A stretch of 64,000 nt of DNA from the NCBI GenBank assembly GCA_963978905.1, contig OZ022259.1, positions 55,942,727 through 56,006,726 of the forward strand, read 5' to 3'. Each line of letters begins with the position of its first letter. The first letter of the stretch is position 1. The notes beneath the pieces were generated by a model. That model was not told where the DNA came from, did not search any database, and saw only the letters and a list, made by a program, of their open reading frames with translations. Below are positions 1 through 12,215 of the stretch, one piece after another. The DNA comes from Trichostrongylus colubriformis (Eukaryota; Nematoda; Chromadorea; Rhabditida; Trichostrongylidae). A program made the position numbers and the translations under genes.

Positions 1-150
1 TCACAAAAACCTCCGCAGCTCCACTCAGAGAATCGTTTGGCAGATTTTGAATGCAGATTTGAAATGAGTATGCAAAGGCGCGCCCAGTTAAATGTGTCCC
101 ATTGAAATGGCCTGGTCAACCTGGTATCCTTCTCTTCCCATCTCAGAGCG
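1..150. repeat. Fragment of the family-J TIR element
   Basis: From about base 10 the sequence aligns with 39,870-40,001: both read through a CCTC...CTC, an AGA(G)ATCGTT...AGATTTGAAAT-like stretch and a CCCATT..AATGGCC stretch in the same order. This is one end of the element described at 38,968-40,001, cut by the window edge. No coding potential was recognised. Confidence 0.5.
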
Positions 151-338
151 AGCGAAGCCTAATATATTTCTCACAGGTTGAAACGGGAATCCATGTGGGT
201 GGTCAACGAAGGCGTGGGAACGGCATTGTGGGAAGGGATTTCGAAAGTGACGCAGAACTTATGCACTAACTTAATACTTCGTATTTCGATATTAATAAAC
301 GAAACGTTACGACCATCCGTGAAATTCCAAATATCATT

Positions 339-510
339 TAAAGGAACCGGAAGGGGGTCCGAAACAAGAGGAAGATGCAAAGAAATGAGCATTTTGTAAC
401 GAACACTCAAGGTTAGGAGCGATAATAGGCAAAAAAAAACCCAGATTACAAAGCGCGACGTTGCGGTGTGTATTCATTCGCATCAGCGCATCCATTCCGA
501 GTTGTCCGCT
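339..510. repeat. Dispersed repeat, second copy at 61,792-61,960
   Basis: The block starting GGAACCGGAAGGGGGTCCGA runs through CATTTTGTAACGAACA, AAGGTTAG(A/G)AGCGATAAT and a GCGACGTTG(CG)GTG..ATTCGCA tail, and matches 61,792-61,960 in the same order with small indels. Family unknown. The rest of 150-1,019 shows no recognisable gene or element. Confidence 0.6.
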
Positions 511-1019
511 GTGGGAGACGGGCCGTGGGCCAACGTTAGTTGTAGCACCTGACTCCCAGCGCAGTGGAGTGGCCATTCCCAACTACATTAGCATTCATGT
601 AAGTACATCTAAAAACAATATAAGAAAGAACAAAGTAAAAAGTAAAGGAAAAAACAAAATTATAATAGTAACATCTTCTTTTGGCACCATGCCAAGGCGT
701 CAAATTGGCGAGTTTGTGCAATGGCGGCCACTTAAACTCGTCCACACTACGTCTGTTCTACCGTAAGCCAAAATTACCCCCTTCTGTTGTCTTTAAGCTA
801 GCGCTCAGTGCTGCGTTTATCACAGTGTGTTATTCAGTACGCAATATGGACTCTTTCGATATCGGTTGGTCAGTATCGACCATTTCCATATTACGTAATT
901 GTGTCGTGTTATTCGCGCAGCTCTGTGCGATAACTCAAGTGGTTGTCACATGTGAGAAAATGGTGGAGTATAACATGTAGCAGCTGCCACAGAGAGAATG
1001 TGACCTGAGCGACACTTGG

Positions 1020-1278
1020 TGGCCTTTTGGGTGGGGTCCACGAGGTCGAATTTCCGCTTCGCGGCGGTGCACTCGCGGCGCCCCCGTACGACTCGCCGTA
1101 TCGATGGCCCTTGGTCGCCCGGCCGAGCGTGACTGCGTCACGTCTGCGCTTTCCACTCATGGCCACTGCCTCGCTTGAAGGCTGCCATGCCCTGCCACTG
1201 GCACTCGCGCCCGCCGTGCCGCTCATTGCGCGCGGCTGCGCGGAAATTTGACCTCGTGGACCCCACCCTGGCCTTTTT
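1020..1278. repeat. Foldback MITE with about 29-bp inverted ends
   Basis: GGGTGGGGTCCACGAGGTCG... at 1,028 is mirrored by ...GACCTCGTGGACCCCACCC ending at about 1,268; the GGCC(TTTT) flanks also match. The interior is GC-rich (CGGCGGTGCACTCGCGGCGC) compared with its surroundings. The end sequence resembles that of the element at 29,021-29,396, so both may be one MITE family. Confidence 0.7.
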
Positions 1279-1415
1279 GGTACCCAGAAAAAAATAACTG
1301 ACGAAAATTGCTCACCCCTCACCATCAGTTCCAACCAGTGGCTTCGTTCATGAAAACCAATATATTAGTAACTCTGATTTAAATTTAAAGAACTCATCTG
1401 ACATATTGTTCTCAG

Positions 1416-2834
1416 ATTTGTCGACGACTGCGATGCTGCGAAGGAAACGCGTACCGGAATTGGAAGTTTCAGAAGACATATTGAAGAGAGGAAGGTAAGG
1501 CTGCGGTCATACTTTGCGCAGCTGCGTGAGTTGACGCCGGCACCGGCGTCAACTAACGCAGCTGCGCAAAGTGACCGCGGCCTAAGGGTTTTTCTACTGA
1601 TGGAGTTCAGAATTTATGATTTTATTTATTCGATATTATTTGTCTTTATTTGTTCAACTTGTTCTTTTGAATCAAATTATTCTGTTTTAACAATTTTATT
1701 TCTTCATTTCAACATTACAGTCCGTACGAAAATCAACAAGAAGCATTATCAACGAACCTTTGATAGAAGAGAACGAAAACATCAACACAGATGATGAAGA
1801 TGAAGAGCTCGCCGAAGATTTCCAATTCGGCATCTGGCTGAGACATCGTCGCATCGATGGTGCACTCAACAGAGTGCCCAATAATTTTTACGCGGTAGCG
1901 ATATGTTTTCGTTTTCCGTTATTCCATCAGTTTACGCTTGCGTTGTATCAAATAGCCCGAAGTCCGAGACTTTGTAGATTTCTTTGAACGTACATGGAAG
2001 AGCACCATATTAATTCATACACATATATTGTGTTATTTATAACATTAATTTTTGCTTTTATTTATTGTTATATTTTGCGATATGATTCCTGAAGCAGCTA
2101 AGGTAGATTGCGTGGTTGACCAGTATTCTTTTTAGGATCAGTCAATAAGATAATTTTTGGCAAAAGTTGAAGTACTGATAAGAGGTAGAGTTGGAGTGTT
2201 AGTAAGAATACTATTTTATATTTAGACGCTGTGGGACACAGTGAATCGGCTTCCTCATGGGGTGCGCATCAACGACACTATTCTGCACTGGGGTCTGACT
2301 CAGGAGATGACTAGACGAGAGATGAAGTTCGCGCTTGAGGTGGAGCAGGTCCTGAATCGAATCGCAGAGCCGGAGTTTAGAGAAATGGTCAGTTATGTTT
2401 GAGGCAGATTTTGTGCTAACTTTTTTGATGTCGATCTGTTGTTGAGTTATTTGGAACTATTTGCTCAACTATATCACCAGGCTAGGCCAATAAGATGTCG
2501 CTTTTTTCTTCAATCATTTCTTCGCTGCTGTTTTCTTACAAACGACAACCACTCTTGCTTGAAAAGTTGAAATCTAGGTCCTGCTCAAAATTATGGGTTT
2601 CTTCTGTTTTTTTTTTCTTCAGAAAGTTGGTGCAGAAGCGCTCAATTATCAGAAATGTGGTTTTAGACGAACCTGATCTACTGCACTTTCTTGATATGAT
2701 GCCCAATTTAGGTGGTTGAAGCCTTGTGGCTTTTGGGCAGATTGGACCGCTTAGTACAAAGCGACCAACCAAATATCCCACAAGATCGCCCTTTGGACAT
2801 TGATACTCTGCTCTGTAAAGCCAACGAATTGTTC
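1416..2834 (+). CDS. Phosphorylase b kinase regulatory subunit (alpha/beta type), C-terminal exons
   Basis: Four spliced exons are visible: 1,416-1,494, 1,721-1,894, 2,226-2,387 and 2,712-2,834. Acceptors are TTCTCAG, ATTACAG, TATTTAG and AATTTAG; donors are GTAAGG, GTAGCG, GTCAGT and GTGAGT. The joined frame stays open. Key matches to the PHKA/PHKB C-terminal region are a WLRHRRIDGALNRVP block (exon 2), EMTRREMKFALEVEQVLNRI (exon 3) and a VVEALWLLGRL block running into an acidic stretch and KANELF (exon 4). In other animals this large subunit carries calmodulin-responsive control of the kinase that activates glycogen phosphorylase. The first exon starts with one base completing a codon, so the gene began upstream, but I cannot find those exons in 1-1,415. 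The final exon expected after KANELF, with its GICxxFYDSAP-type block, was not found either. The gene may continue beyond long introns or be truncated. The family assignment is recalled from protein similarity, not from a search. Confidence 0.8.
1499..1582. repeat. Perfect-looking 42-bp-arm hairpin inside an intron
   Basis: GGCTGCGGTCATACTTTGCG... at 1,499 is mirrored by ...CGCAAAGTGACCGCGGCC ending at 1,582, with the centre at GACGCCGGCACCGGCGTC. It lies just after the donor of the first visible PHK exon. The termini resemble the GCGCAAAGTATGAACGCGGCC end at 36,658-36,680, which suggests a snapback MITE. Confidence 0.75.
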
Positions 2835-3139
2835 GTGAGTCATAACGTAGGTGTTCTGAATTGATCGTGCCTTTTGTGGTATATTATTTACTACTTTTAT
2901 TCAATGATTATTGGTTGGCCTTAGTTACTGTACCAGTGATGCACTTTTCTGCTTCACAGTAGCATCACTCTAAACTGTGCAGCATTATATGGGGTTTTTT
3001 GTGCACTGTGGTTGAAAAGGATACAAAAGAAGTAACAGGGAGAGAATGGGAAATGATCCATTCATTATTCCTCTTTTATACCCGATCACTTGCTACTGTT
3101 AGCTACCCGTGATTGAATATGCCTTGACCCTATTATGCG

Positions 3140-3755
3140 GTATTCGTACTGGGCGTCTTCATCGCGATTGCCGCAATGCACAGCTCAATCACAGGGGAGA
3201 CGGTCGTTAGGCGCGGCCCTTTGCAGCTGATTTGCCAATGAGGCACATGGGCCGTAGTTGCCACCCCAATACCGATTATTCTACGCATCTGCTACGTAGG
3301 GCAACTCGTCCACAGCACCGAACCCTCAGATTTACGTAAGTGATAATTACCACATAGAGGACCTTATCAAATAAGCAATGCCAATTACTGAGAGGAAGCT
3401 CGTACCACAACTGATAAATGATTGTGATACACCACCCCGGGGTAAACAAGCAGTGTTTCCCATTTTTGAAAATGTAGTGGAGACGCAGTAAAAGTCAGTA
3501 ATTTGCAGTTTTTGTTAAACGAAGTCTTGTGTATAGCAATCATCAACTACGAATATCTCAGGGTTCGGTGATGTGGACGAGTTGTCCGTCGCAGAAAATG
3601 CGTTGAATGGTCGGCGTTGCGGTGGCAGCGACGGCCCATGGGTCCCGTAGCAAATTAGCTGCAAGGGGCCGCGCCAAACGACACACACTCCAATCACAGT
3701 GCTGCATGGGCGCCCCTTGGCGCACTGAAAACATTGCCGCAATTAGTGCTGTGAC
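3140..3755. repeat. Foldback element, arms about 200 bp
   Basis: The left arm (about 3,150-3,335, with GCGGCCCTTTGCAGCT and CAACTCGTCCACAGCACCGA) is mirrored by the right arm (about 3,555-3,750, with TCGGTGATGTGGACGAGTTG and AGCTGCAAGGGGCCGC). The arms have diverged and the spacer is about 220 bp. No transposase is visible. The interval 2,835-3,139 holds nothing I recognise. Confidence 0.65.
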
Positions 3756-3759
3756 GCAC

Positions 3760-5180
3760 ACCAGTTCATTAAGCATTTCGTTTTAGCATTGCATAGTTGC
3801 GCCAATCGCGAACGTGTGATCGAATATGAATGCAGTCTAACATTCGAAGGTACCAATGTGGAATTGGTTTTATTTCCAGCGCGAGATGGACACCATTGTA
3901 CTTGAGTGCTGCGCATCTGGAAAGAGATGCGATGGTGCCCGCGGCCTGTGCCGACACTTTTACGACTCGGCACCGGCTGGAGAATTTGGCACAAGCCATT
4001 ACATCATCAAAGCAATGATGACTTCGTTCACGTGATGTTCATCCGCTTAAACACTTATCATGGTATTTTGTGAGGTGTGCCTCGATCGATGGTAGTCAGT
4101 AAATCAATTATTGTTCCCCTTTGTTTTTATCAGGCATCCTGTAGGTTTGAAGTACGCGGAGTGTGCAGGTTGAAACGATTTCCGGAAGTGCTTACTACAT
4201 CCTTCATCTCGTAAATGCCCTATAAGATACTCATATTACTACTGGGAGACGTTAGTAATAGTGTTGAAGAAAAACGTTGTAGTACTGAGAAACTCCATTT
4301 TTGGGCCCGCTTTTATCAGTTTTCACGCTTTCATCAATTTTCACCTACAGCAAGAGCCTGATGAACTCACATCCACATGAGGTGTTCTAAGTCGGCAAAT
4401 GATTGTGTGGTCATATAGATACTTTCTGTTATTATTATACGTTTAGGTTTTGATTTGTAGTATGATCTTGTAGCCTTAGGCATTCACGTGATGAGACAAC
4501 AGGAGTTCAGCTGCTTTTCTTTTGATAAAAGGTGGGACATTTGTTCCAACGGGCTGCAGTTTTTTGATCGTAGAAGATAGCTCATACCACAGTGCTTCTC
4601 TCCGACAGTCGGTTTAGAGACTTTCAGAACACAATAACAGTAATTTTTCCATGAAATTGTGTGCGTCCAAATCTTTGTTCCAAGGCCTTGCATTTTCTTT
4701 TCGTTTTTCAAAATGGTATCATCACGTCCTGTATGATCTTGGTTTGACCAGTCTTAAAAGCGCGTTTAGTTTCCAATCGCAGAAAGTAGGGATTTGTTGG
4801 GTGAATGTGTTTTCTTTTCTACACCGTTGCACTCCTGGGGTGTGGCAAAAGCACCAACGACGTTTCGTTAGTGATACTCCAGCCAATGCTCTCTTTTCAT
4901 TGAACATGGGATATGCGTTGAAGAAAAAGCAGTTAAGTTATGGGTCCATGACCAGTGATGTATTTTAGGGACAGCGATTCGAGTGTCTCCAAAGGCGCTT
5001 GTGAGGTTTTGTTTGGAGACGAAAACCTTAGTGGCGCGCTTCTCTGTGGAACTGTATTTTGAACTTTGTTTGTTACATAGATGGCGAATAATAGTAAAAA
5101 AAAATTAGGTCCTTGCACTTGTGCCAAGAGCCGTCGAATTGAAGGCGCATATTCCGCGTTTAACAGGAGGAGTGGGCTAC
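3760..5180. other. No recognisable gene or element
   Basis: The longest open frames here (about 105 codons at 4,651-4,968 on +, 75 codons at 4,484-4,711 on -) show no family motif and no convincing splice context. I see no tRNA or inverted repeat of note. Confidence 0.4.
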
Positions 5181-5872
5181 GCTAGTATGGGTGGGGGTCT
5201 TTAGTCAGGATTGACCTTCAACGACTCCTGCCTCCACCTTCCCTAATTACTTCGCACCTCTTCGAATGCGCCCAGGGATGACCTCGCTTAATTGGCCGAT
5301 CTGACCGTCTTCATCGATTCATCAACTACGTGACTAATTGAGATCTTTATTACATCAGCTAAATGGAATAATTACATTGACTGGAATCATTATGAAGCAG
5401 AAAAAAAGGATTTCGAAGTGTAAGGAAGTTCTAGTAATATAGCTGGACGTAGATAAAAAGTATCTTGTTTCTCACGCATGTTTTTAGACTCGGAGACCAG
5501 AAAATCGGAAAACTATCACAATTACTCCTCATGAGTACATACTTGTTCTCTTTTATCTCGCTTCTAGAAAGAGACCAATATTGCTCAATTAGTTCTTTTT
5601 CATTTCAGAATCATTGTTCCCTTTTTCTCACTTCAACCCTGTCTCTCTTTCTTTCATGAATTCTTAATAATTCCAATTAATTCTGCAAATCTTTCTTTAT
5701 CCCAGTTTAAATCCACGCTTTCTGTTCCTTGCGCAATAGATCTTGACGTAAGCGGAGGCAATTAGGAAGACCATCCCTTGGGCGCATTCGGAGAGATGCG
5801 AAGTAATTAGGGAAGGTGCGAGGCAGGAGTCGTGGAAAGTCAATCCTGACTAAAGACCCCCTCCCTCCTAGC
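5181..5872. repeat. Foldback element, arms about 120 bp
   Basis: GGTGGGGGTCTTTAGTCAGG near 5,190 and CTGACTAAAGACCCCCTCCC near 5,847 are mirror images. The match continues inward through ACGACTCCTGCCT, CTTCCCTAATTACTTCGCA and GAATGCGCCCA. The arms are about 5,181-5,301 and 5,748-5,872. The spacer carries no recognised gene. Confidence 0.7.
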
Positions 5873-5979
5873 ATTAGTGATGCATGACACCCACGCCAGG
5901 AGGCATGACGCGAAAAGTCTAAACGCTGTCCTACTAGTGACACAGCTGAGCTCCTTCTGACATTTGTGGAATGTACTTT

Positions 5980-6432
5980 ATAGGCACACCACGCAATAAT
6001 CTAAGTGGTCCTTACCTTCTCAGGGCAGGTAGACCCTTGGACAGTTGTGAAGATTGCACCCTTTTCGCGGCGCCACGGCTCACCCCCGCCGCGACACGGC
6101 TGGTCGACCTGAGCCGAGTTGAACCCATCGAGCCGAATCACTTTCGGCTTAGACGAGAGGGAACTTGCGATAAGACAAGATAAGGCAGCGATATCATTAG
6201 CAAAGGTAGCTTCAACAGGGAAGAACACGTGATATCGTAGCATTTTGCGCGATATCATTGAGGAAAAGCTCTTCTATAATCTTTCTCGTACGAGGACAGA
6301 GGGCACTGAGCTTCATTTTTGGTGGTTTTGAGGGGTTTCGATTCACTTTTCTTCACTAGTGGGTAAACCAGGGCCTCTACATCCTGTAACACGCGCGATA
6401 GCTCTCACAATTTTTCGCGAGGTGTGCCTTTA
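5980..6432. repeat. Family-C TIR element, copy 1
   Basis: It begins TAGGCACACCACGC(A)ATAATC and ends TTTCGCGAGGTGTGCCTTTA, an inverted terminal match of about 17 bp. Internal blocks GTAGACCCTTGGACA and GCCGAATCAC..TTCGG are shared with copies at 9,857-10,333 and 37,159-37,622. No open frame of interest. Confidence 0.65.
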
Positions 6433-7980
6433 AGTGTGGCTCAGACCCGTTGAATCAGCGATATCTCATTAGTGCCCTTCCTGATTTCGGAACTCAAAAT
6501 TTAAAACCTCCAGTGCTTTTTGCCGTTGACACTAAAACTGAGGTGTGTAATACATGAAGCGAATCCAAGCTGAACATCTGGATTTCCTGAAACTTCTTCT
6601 CCGTTTCTGTGTGCCAGCATTTTTCGTGAAACTCTAGTCCGCATGGTGCTGTTAATTTGGATGCTCACTGAGTTCTGTAAAATCCATGGTGATTTTGCGA
6701 AAGTCTGCTCTGTAGGAATTATTATATTAGAAATGCAATAAAGTTGGTGTTGATTTGAATTGAGCTCTTATTTTAGGAGTTCTTGGTTCGTTTGTTTACT
6801 GTTTACTAAGGAGGCTCTCAGTGTCAGGTAGGGCCGTATTCCACGTTCCAAAGCCGCTAATGAATACCATCTTGATCGTGCACGATAGGCTACCAGTAGT
6901 GCACATGTGCTCTTGGAAAACTGTACATGCCCTTTGTGTTGCGAAGCTGGCGCGCATAGGTTTAACGGAACTCGTTTGCGTCGCGCACGCGAGGTGAAGA
7001 GCGAAGGAAGCACCATGTAGCTTTCACTGCACTACAGTGATAATGAAATCGTCCTCGTAGAAAAGATACTCTGCCTTCAGACCATTGCCGCGGTATGTAC
7101 CTAAGAACATCCAACTGGTAGAGACATTGGTCACCGCGCCTCGCGAGAATTTTCACATGCGACGAATGCTTTGCTCTCCCAAAAGGGACGCCCACTCCCC
7201 TTCTTGAGGTTCCGCTATTTCTATGGTTCCTACCCAGTCAGTGCGATTCATCGAGGACATTAAAAGCCTACGGTCAAAAAGCTGAGATCAAAATCATGAC
7301 AAAATAAGTAATTATAGCCTAAGAAAATTCAGTACTTATATTCCGAAACGAAAGCGTCGCCGACTATGGATTGTGCCCGTCCTCTGATGACAGAAGGGAA
7401 GGGTAAAAGTCATGCAAATTACGAGGCAGGGATAAAGGATGAAAAAATGAGCATAAAAAAATTCAGAATTTATACAGGTCATGTAATGGGCTCCACTGAG
7501 ATTTCTGCGTCGCTGTCGCAACCTACAACGGCACGACGCGGTGATGGCGGTGAAACGCGCTATTTTCCAGTAGTAAATTTGAGCATTATTTGATTACTTG
7601 TAACGTTACTAAAATTCAGTCTCTCAGAGTAATGTAAAGTGTTTTCATTATAATTCGTAATATTTTTCGTAATAACTCCCTCAGCTCAATATATTGGCCG
7701 CTTGGTTTCCTAATGGCTACGTAGTTCTCATTATGCAAATCCCTGCTTAGTTCCCTATATGCAAATACACTCGAGGAAATTTTGGGAAATTCTTGAAGTG
7801 CTTTCTTTTGAATGGACGCAATTTCTTCCAAATTCAGTTCTATGTCGTCAATTACTCAGGCACCAGTAGGGGTAATGCAAAACTGAGATCTGGGAGTACA
7901 TGTTCTATGAAAACGAACCTTCTACTTCAGCAGAGGTCATATGTGGCGAAAATCGCATTGAAAAACGCAGCTTGGGGTCT
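6433..7980. other. No recognisable gene; two ATGCAAAT octamers
   Basis: TATGCAAAT occurs twice about 25 bp apart near 7,732-7,765. I see no splice-supported coding exon or repeat boundary. Short open frames here lack family motifs. Confidence 0.35.
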
Positions 7981-7984
7981 CCGA

Positions 7985-9585
7985 CGACTCCACAGCACGG
8001 GATGTCGTCCTGGGGGCGGGCGAGTTGCCAGGGAAAACGATCGCGGCAGGATGATTCAGCCTCTGGCCTGTCTGCAGTCCACCCCGGCTTGTGAAGCAGA
8101 GGGACGCTCGATTTTTCGCAGTTTTACGTCGTCCTTTCTCTACTCCTATATTGCTGAGCACTTCTGTTTCCAAAATCCCCCATTTTGTCAAATTTACGTC
8201 TCCTGCTGTGTTTGAAGGCAGTGATAGGGGAAATTTGGACGACCAGTGAAAAATATAGTGAGTGTGAAAGTCTGGGTGCTTAGTAATACGATGGTGAAGG
8301 AAAAACTGAAGGAAATAGCTGAAGACCCGGGAAATAGGACCCCCTTCCCACCGGTGAACGCGGAAACTTTCCGTCAAGAGGCAGGTAGTCCGAACTATTC
8401 TTCCATCGGCATGTTGCCAAGTAAACACAAGGGAATGTTTGAAAATACGACAGCATCTATTTCCTGGAATGAGCTTCAAGCTAAAAATGCGATAGCGCGC
8501 TGCACTACCTTCGATCCTGCCGCATATCCTTGCTCACTGTCATCGTAGCCAACCAAGAATCACGTCGCCTGGAGGTGGGGTCTGTCATCCAAAGGCGTCA
8601 GCTGTTAACCGTTGCGCCGTCACTACAGGCTTTTCGAAGGGATCTCGTCATAAATGACCTCTCAGGCCCATCTCATGTGAGTGACTTTTTTAAGGATTTT
8701 CCCATAACCTTCCCAGTGCTGTCTGTAAATAACACCATTTAAAGAATTTTTTTTTCCGTCGAAGTAGCGAGATCATCCTTGGAAGAAATGATCCATTGCG
8801 TCTGTTATGCCTCCAGTGTACATCTGAGGTATTCATCTGAATTCTCAGTGAATACAAACGCTTTTACAATCCGGATGATGGCTCGCTATCAGCAGTTTAA
8901 GTGCTCGTCGTAATAAGATACGAAAGAGGTCATATCAGTCAATTTATCATTTTCATCTCAAGTTGCTTGAGTATTAATCCACGCTGTCACCCGTGGATAC
9001 ATACCACTCATGATGGCTATTCGGTGAATCTCGTAGGTCCCTTTGTAAGTGTTTATGGGGCGAGCACACCAACGAAAGGGCTATTGATGTTGACCTGCTT
9101 CGTTGTGGATCGTGCCATGCATGAGGTTTCCATCGACAACCCATCAAGTTAAATGGTACATTATAACCGTGGTGGTCTTGGAATTGTTACGTGTGAACAA
9201 GGTGTAGTATCGACCTCACACCACAATATAAGTTATGCGCGTTCGGTTGGAGAAGCTTAACACCTTGTTCATACTCTACACTTCCAGTGAATCCAGATCG
9301 CTTGTATGATGTAGAACAGCAACGTTATGGTTTTTAAGTACACTGGAAGGGGTGAATTTGGCAGATTGTGAAATAAGAAACTAGAGGTGCTGCAGTGTCA
9401 CAGTAGAGAGTAGGAGAAAAGGCGAAAAAATCTAGAAATAGGAGCCCGGAGGATCCTCCTCTCTCGCAGCCTTCTGCGTCACTAGCCGTGGTAGACTGCA
9501 GACGGGCGGAGAAGCTGAATCAGCCGGCCGCAAACGTCATGTCGTTCTCGCAGCAACTCCTCCGGCTGATAAACTGCAGAACGAT
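7985..9585. repeat. Large inverted repeat flanking a family-A element
   Basis: The segment 7,990-8,205 (GATTCAGCCTCTGGCCTGTC, TGCAGTCCACC, then TTTTTCGC..TTTTACG and TCTCTACTCC) is mirrored with divergence by 9,350-9,580 (GGTAGACTGCAGACGGGCGG, GAAGCTGAATC, then GAGTAGGAGAAAAGGCGAAAAAA). Between the arms lie a family-A element (8,211-8,729) and about 600 bp with an 83-codon + frame (8,901-9,152) that I cannot assign. Confidence 0.55.
8211..8729. repeat. Family-A TIR element, copy 1
   Basis: It starts TTTGAAGGCAGTGATAGGGG and ends CCCAGTGCTGTCTGTAA, mirrored ends of the family best preserved at 23,617-24,176. Shared internal landmarks are AAGTAAACACAAGGGAATGT, a GAGCTTCAAGCTAAAA stretch and GCGCGCTGCA. 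About 520 bp, with no transposase seen, so probably non-autonomous. Confidence 0.65.
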
Positions 9586-9856
9586 CCACCGTGCTTCGAA
9601 GTGGTATTAAGACCCTATGCCGAGCTTTTTCAATGCAAATTTCGCTACACATCATCTCTTTTGAAGTGGGTTTGTTTTCAGAGAAAATGTACTCACAGTT
9701 CTCAGTTTCCTCTTATCCCTCCCGGTGCCTTCTGGTGCCTTCAATCACAAACTGTGAGCACACCATTTATGCCAATGTCACAAACTTCATCATCGTCAGT
9801 AATTCACGGTTGCTTAGGCTTAGCAATTCACCATATTAAACGTCGTAGGTTTGGTG

Positions 9857-10333
9857 TTTGAAGGCACACCACGCGATAATCGGATAAGTCGCTTAACTTC
9901 TTTGTGCAAGTAGACCCTTGGACAACTGCTCAGGCTGCGCTCTTGTCGTGGCGTCGAAGCGCAACCTCACAGCGCTATGTATGTTCAAATCTACCGAGCC
10001 GCGCCCCAACCGAATCACACCTTCATTGGACGAGCCAACTTCCAACGTGGCGAAAGAACTTGTGAACCATCACACGATTAGATAAGGTAAGACAGAAGTT
10101 CTTTCCGCGAAGAGAGGAAAACAGGAGATATCTCTGGAATTTGAGTGATACTGCCAGATAAAGAGCTTCTAGGCTGTAATACTCGTACGAGAACTGTGTT
10201 TGGGTTGCCCCATTTTTGCTGTTAGTAGGGCTTCTCGTTCGCTTTTTCTTTTCTAGTGTGAATCAGAACCACTGCTTTCAGTAGTGGGCGCGATAACGCT
10301 CACAGTTTATCGCGAGGTGAGCCTTCAAATGAC
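9857..10333. repeat. Family-C TIR element, copy 2
   Basis: It begins TTTGAAGGCACACCACGCGA and ends TCGCGAGGTGAGCCTTCAAA, a near-complete inverted match of about 18 bp. The internal block AGTAGACCCTTGGACAACTG matches copy 1 and copy 3. Confidence 0.7.
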
Positions 10334-10727
10334 GGTGTCTGTGAAAATGATCGCTACTATAGCTTACGCTCTAAACACTCAAACAACTTACCAATAGTTA
10401 TCAATATCACGCGGTTGTTGCCGTCGGGATGATTCTTACTTTCTCATTCAGAAACAGATTGGTGTGTGTTTGCATCGTTAGGATAGGACTTTGCAACTCG
10501 ACGTGCGGTGTGCGATGCAATGGGGAGCCAAGGGCGCCGTATAGTTTGGTTCCATGACAATTGCTGTTCTTATGCCTGAAATGAGGCACAAAACATGGTA
10601 ATCACATCACTCTAGCTAACTGCGCCTGTTGCTTGCTGCATCTCTCTGCAAACCTCATGCCGCGTTGCGGAATTATGTCTTATCGACACTAATACATTCA
10701 TGTTACTATCTGATTTTTTTCGTTTTT

Positions 10728-10940
10728 TGAGCATGTGGAAACGGCTGTGTTGAGCATGTGGAAACGGCTGTGGGGGGAGGGGGGTGGGTGATGGGTAAAA
10801 CCTCCTTCTCTTCCTGAACTCATACATAATCCACATTTCCTTGCCTATTACATACATGGCTGGGAGGAGGGGGGAGGGTGGGGGTAAGTGATGGGATGGA
10901 ATCTCTTCCTCTTTCTGGACTTGTACTTAATCCACATTGA
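10728..10940. repeat. Short tandem duplications, G-rich
   Basis: GAGCATGTGGAAACGGCTGT occurs twice in tandem (about 10,729-10,775). It is followed by two roughly 90-bp G-rich units (GGGGGGAGGGGGGTGGGTGA... and GGGAGGAGGGGGGAGGGTGG...), each running into CT-rich sequence ending TAATCCACATT. This looks like local slippage or tandem duplication. Confidence 0.6.
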
Positions 10941-11619
10941 CCGGAATTGACGATACTTGAGGACTTAGTGTACAACTACTACGCTTTTTTTGCGCTCTTA
11001 TCTCACTAGAAAAATGTGATGATAAAGAACAAGTGATCTCAACTCAAAGCTTTGCATGCTCATATGTTGATACTCATTGTCAGACAACAACTGCAGATGC
11101 AGTGTTGAAGGTCTCGAAAATTACTCACTTCTCTGATGGTAACGCCGTCTCTTCCTAACTTTCGTAGACCTTTCTGCTTTCACTTCGTTTTTGGAGCAGC
11201 ACCGAGAATTCGTCTTTTTTTTTTCTGCGAAGTATCATACAGAAAGGCACTTTACGGTTTTGCATTTCTTCAGTGCACTTTCTATCTTGTCATTCTGTAT
11301 GGCAGTTCAACTGCCGGACGATGACTTTTCGACAACGAGTACCCTTCTTCACCGATGCCTAAGATAAAACGTACAAATGATGAACACTTTTTTTCATGGA
11401 TGCTAGTTCTTCTAACCTAGTTGGGTGCCATGTACGGGCAATATCGTTTTCCATGATCCTATCAAATCGATATGCGACGGTGATATTCTTAAGTTTTTTT
11501 TGTAGAGCCGACCTTCCGTTCTCCCACTATTAATCTGCCCTATTCGCAAGTCCTGAACACTCAATTACATTTGGTGCCATAAGAATTCAGAGAAATTACG
11601 CGTGTTCACCTTTTTTTCC

Positions 11620-12215
11620 TCGACAAGTCAGAATATCGATTTTTTGTCGAAGTTGTACGTGTTTCAAAACCGACCGACCGCCATTCGATGTATTCTGATG
11701 CAGATCCTCGATCCAGTTGTTCAAGATGGTGCTCCATGTTTCTAAATGTTATCACTTCAGTTGTAGAAAATTTCATAAAATCTATGGGCTGGCGGAAAAA
11801 TTGCTTTGAAATCATACTCTAAACACAGACATGTGTTGGAATTTTGAAATTCTCATCTTCCAAGGTGATTTCGGTATTCTTTGGGGTGACGACAGCATCT
11901 TTCTGTTGCTTACCCAGGCTTGAGGGGCTCTACTGCTATGCACGTGCGCGGTCTTTTGAAAGCGGTCATGATAAACAGCGTCACAGCCTTCTCACGGGCA
12001 TGCATGTGAATCGCACGCGGCCAACAAAAGCTTGTGACGTTAATTAGTTACGAGGGTCGTAGTGGAGAAAATGGACAAAGTTATCACCACAGAAATTTAT
12101 ATCATTCGTTAGAATTTTTCCTGGTAAATCTAGTAGTGTCCTTTGTTCATGCCACTCGAGGATCTGCATCAGAAATTACATCGAATGACGGTTTCTTGCA
12201 GCGCATTTACGGAGG
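11620..12215. repeat. Foldback element, arms about 160 bp, diverged
   Basis: CCATTCGATGTATTCTGATG..GATCCTCGA near 11,691 is mirrored by CTCGAGGATCTGCATCAG near 12,156, and outer blocks such as TTATCACTTCAG and AGTTATCACCACAG also correspond. No transposase motif was recognised in the centre. The interval 12,216-12,526 shows nothing. Confidence 0.55.

Noticed and set aside
909..1334. A 141-codon minus-strand gene
   Set aside because: It lies across the GC-rich foldback MITE at 1,020-1,278 and has no protein motif.
10775..10905. Telomere-like or CpG-island signal
   Set aside because: The G-rich tracts are two diverged tandem units without a telomeric TTAGGC pattern or nearby gene start.
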